Assembly: GCF_964199755.1 (NCBI RefSeq)
Contig: NC_133897.1
Location: 162,080,678-162,144,677, forward strand
From: Larus michahellis
Lineage: Eukaryota; Chordata; Aves; Charadriiformes; Laridae
Length of the DNA: 64,000 nt
Direction of reading: 5' to 3'
Below are positions 62,201-64,000 of the stretch, piece after piece. Made by a program: the position numbers and the translations under genes. Below the pieces are notes generated by a model that was not told where the DNA came from, did not search any database, and was given only the letters and a program-made list of their open reading frames with translations. Within the stretch, counting starts at the first letter, position 1. The number at the start of each line of letters is the position of its first letter.

Positions 62201-64000
62201 TTGTGACAAATGATGTCTCTGGACCAAAGCAGTCCACCAGTGCACTACCCCCATTCAGACAGCTTCCTAGACCTGACACAGGGTTAACTAAGTTTCCTTT
62301 AAGTATTTCATTGCCCTTTCCCTCTTCAAAACTTCTCTCTGACTCCTTGAATAAATCATAACAGCTTCAACACAGGTCAGGCAGCCCTAGCTCTGATCTG
62401 ATCAGCCTGGCATTGTAATGCCTGCTCACATTACCTGTCCTGTCAGATATATTGTCACGGGCTCAGAGCTGGGTCCTGGGCAAATTCAGCCTCATTACCT
62501 CTGACAGCCCTGGAAGGTGACAGGTTAACTGCAGCAGAAAGCTATTCCACTGAAGTTCAAAGCAGCTGGGTTTCTATTGGAAAAGAATCTGGTAGACCTC
62601 AGGTTCAAAAATGTAGCTATCTCACTTTTTTGAGCATCTTTGCTTTCCTTGAAAAAACCTTAAGAGTTTCTGGTCTTCTGCTTGGTGTGCTAACAGTTGT
62701 CTCTGTGCTTAACTTGCCTTCTACCTAACAGCTCTTGGTAGCTTCTGCGGTGCTAGATATTTATATCCTTTAGCTGGGACCTTTTTGTCTTGCTCAGACT
62801 TTGGCAATGCTAACAGGCCTGATATCTCATACTGGAGCTGGTTGGCCTAAATGGTTTTTTTGTTGGAAGACATGAAAGATACCTTCATGATAGAAGGTGA
62901 TAGAATAACCAAGACAGCCTGAATTTTGTCTGCTTTATGAAATAATTTGTCAGGATAGTCCTAGGAGTTATATTCAGTTTCTGCTTGAGGCTGGTTGTGC
63001 ATTTGAATTAATTTCTTCATTTGTGTTCTTTCCAGACTCTTGTATACATTAAAAATACCTTAAGTCTTGATATGGTGACAATATTCTTACTTGGTAAGAC
63101 GAAACCTTGTGGAACCTCTTCTGTAGATTGTAGGTTCAGTCAAGTCTCTTCAAAATCTGATCGTATACAGTCTGTTTATGAATTTTTTTAGATTGGTCCT
63201 GCTCTACGCATTTCTTGGAGAAGTCTGAATTGCTGTGATAGAGAAATTAATCTGAAGTATTTAGGTGAGGCTTGAATAAGCTTTGGTAATGCGTCTACGA
63301 TCTTACTGTAACTGGGATGTGCTAGAAGCAAGGATTAAAGAGGTTAGGGCTTTTATGTAACCTTTTGGGAAAAGAGCCAATTTCTTGAGGTAGGATTCAG
63401 TTCTAAATCAAGTTATGTAGGAGTCACATGGATGCTGTATGTCTAAACTGCAGTTAGCAGCATGAGATCTTGTCAGCTTAGGTGATGGAGTTCAGGGTGA
63501 TTTAATACATCTTGCTATTTGATCAACTGAATACCTCAACTGACTTTAGGTGAAGTGTGAAAATGTGACCCATAAACATGTACTTCATTGCATTTCATGC
63601 TTGAAAATAGTATTCAGACTTGCACAGACTTAAAGATAAAGGTAGAAAAAGTGAGCTGGCCATGGAAGGTCATGATGTGGTTGTCTTGGGATAGATCCAG
63701 AGAGTCCTTTCACCCATACTGCTGTGAAATCCCAGCATGTGTGAAAGCTGTTTCATAGCTTAGATATGCTCAAGTGAGGCAGGAGGGTGTTATCCCCCTC
63801 CCATGCATTTAATCAATATGCATTGTGAAGTAGCTTAGTTTCAGAAATCTGATTTTGCTGTGACAGTCTGTGAATTCAAGTGTTCTGAATTTGGAGGAAA
63901 AATAGCTTCCATGGATGGCAAATAAAATGATGATGGTTTTCCATGAGATGGATCAAAACTATGGGAACAATTATTTCCATTTTGTGACAGGCTACCATTT
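59217..64000 (+). other. KHDRBS3: KHDRBS3 intron 2, first 4.8 kb (incomplete)
   Basis: AT-rich intronic sequence after the exon 2 donor. Apart from an inverted repeat at 59937-59971, I see no repeat family, RNA gene or exon in it. The longest open frame (59732-60079, + strand) has no recognisable domain and is taken as chance. Confidence 0.85.
59937..59971. repeat. Short inverted repeat in intron 2
   Basis: ATGGAGGAAAGGAAT (59937-59951) and ATTCCTTCCTCCAT (59958-59971) form 14 pairs with one bulged A and a 6-nt loop. It lies on the sense strand of KHDRBS3, 720 bases after exon 2. It is purine-rich on one arm and pyrimidine-rich on the other. Confidence 0.8.

Larger units (their letters stand above)
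35600..64000 (+). other. KHDRBS3: KHDRBS3 gene, 5' part (TSS inferred; runs past the right edge)
   Basis: This is the transcription unit of KH RNA-binding domain containing, signal transduction associated 3 (SLM2/T-STAR), a nuclear STAR protein. Family members bind UAAA-type motifs as dimers and control alternative splicing, notably of neurexin pre-mRNAs. The window shows the inferred start near 35600, a 5' leader of about 430 nt, coding exons 1 and 2, all of intron 1 and the first 4.8 kb of intron 2. The joined coding sequence is 69 codons with no break. It fits KHDRBS3 better than its paralogues: residues 23-29 read ALRLVNQ, whereas KHDRBS1 and KHDRBS2 differ there. No sequence matching exon 3, which should begin with FNFVGK, was seen. 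The TSS is an inference from core-promoter motifs; gene identity is secure. Confidence 0.93.

Overview
The window is vertebrate nuclear DNA, most likely from a bird. It is gene-poor and AT-rich, with one CpG island. The recognisable repeats are almost all CR1-type LINE fragments with the avian tail built on ATTCTGTG units. I saw no mammalian SINEs and no prokaryotic-style gene packing. Most open frames here are chance frames.

One gene can be supported. It is the 5' end of KHDRBS3 (SLM2/T-STAR), a STAR-family RNA-binding splicing regulator, on the + strand. A CpG-island promoter (about 34950-36400) carries three CCAAT boxes, a row of GC boxes and a TATA-like/initiator pair. It leads into coding exon 1 (36032-36119), a first intron of about 23 kb (36120-59097), coding exon 2 (59098-59216) and the start of intron 2, which runs off the right edge. 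The joined exons give residues 1-69: the QUA1 dimerisation domain and the first strand of the KH domain. The remaining exons lie to the right of the window.

The left 34.9 kb is intergenic. It holds three clear or probable CR1 pieces (2.3, 22.7 and 31 kb), a degenerate one (24.7 kb), a candidate old DNA transposon with imperfect inverted ends (1776-2030), simple repeats, and a few CpG-bearing or unusually open stretches with no recognised function. Intron 1 has four CR1/L3-like pieces, all antisense to the gene, and an isolated CpG-rich patch at 44.8-45.0 kb.

I found no undescribed multi-gene system. The points most worth a second look are the leader of KHDRBS3 (an overlapping upstream ORF, a leader with no stop in the main frame, and a G6/C6 hairpin), the orphan CpG patch in intron 1, and a compact CpG-bearing hairpin at 10.5 kb.
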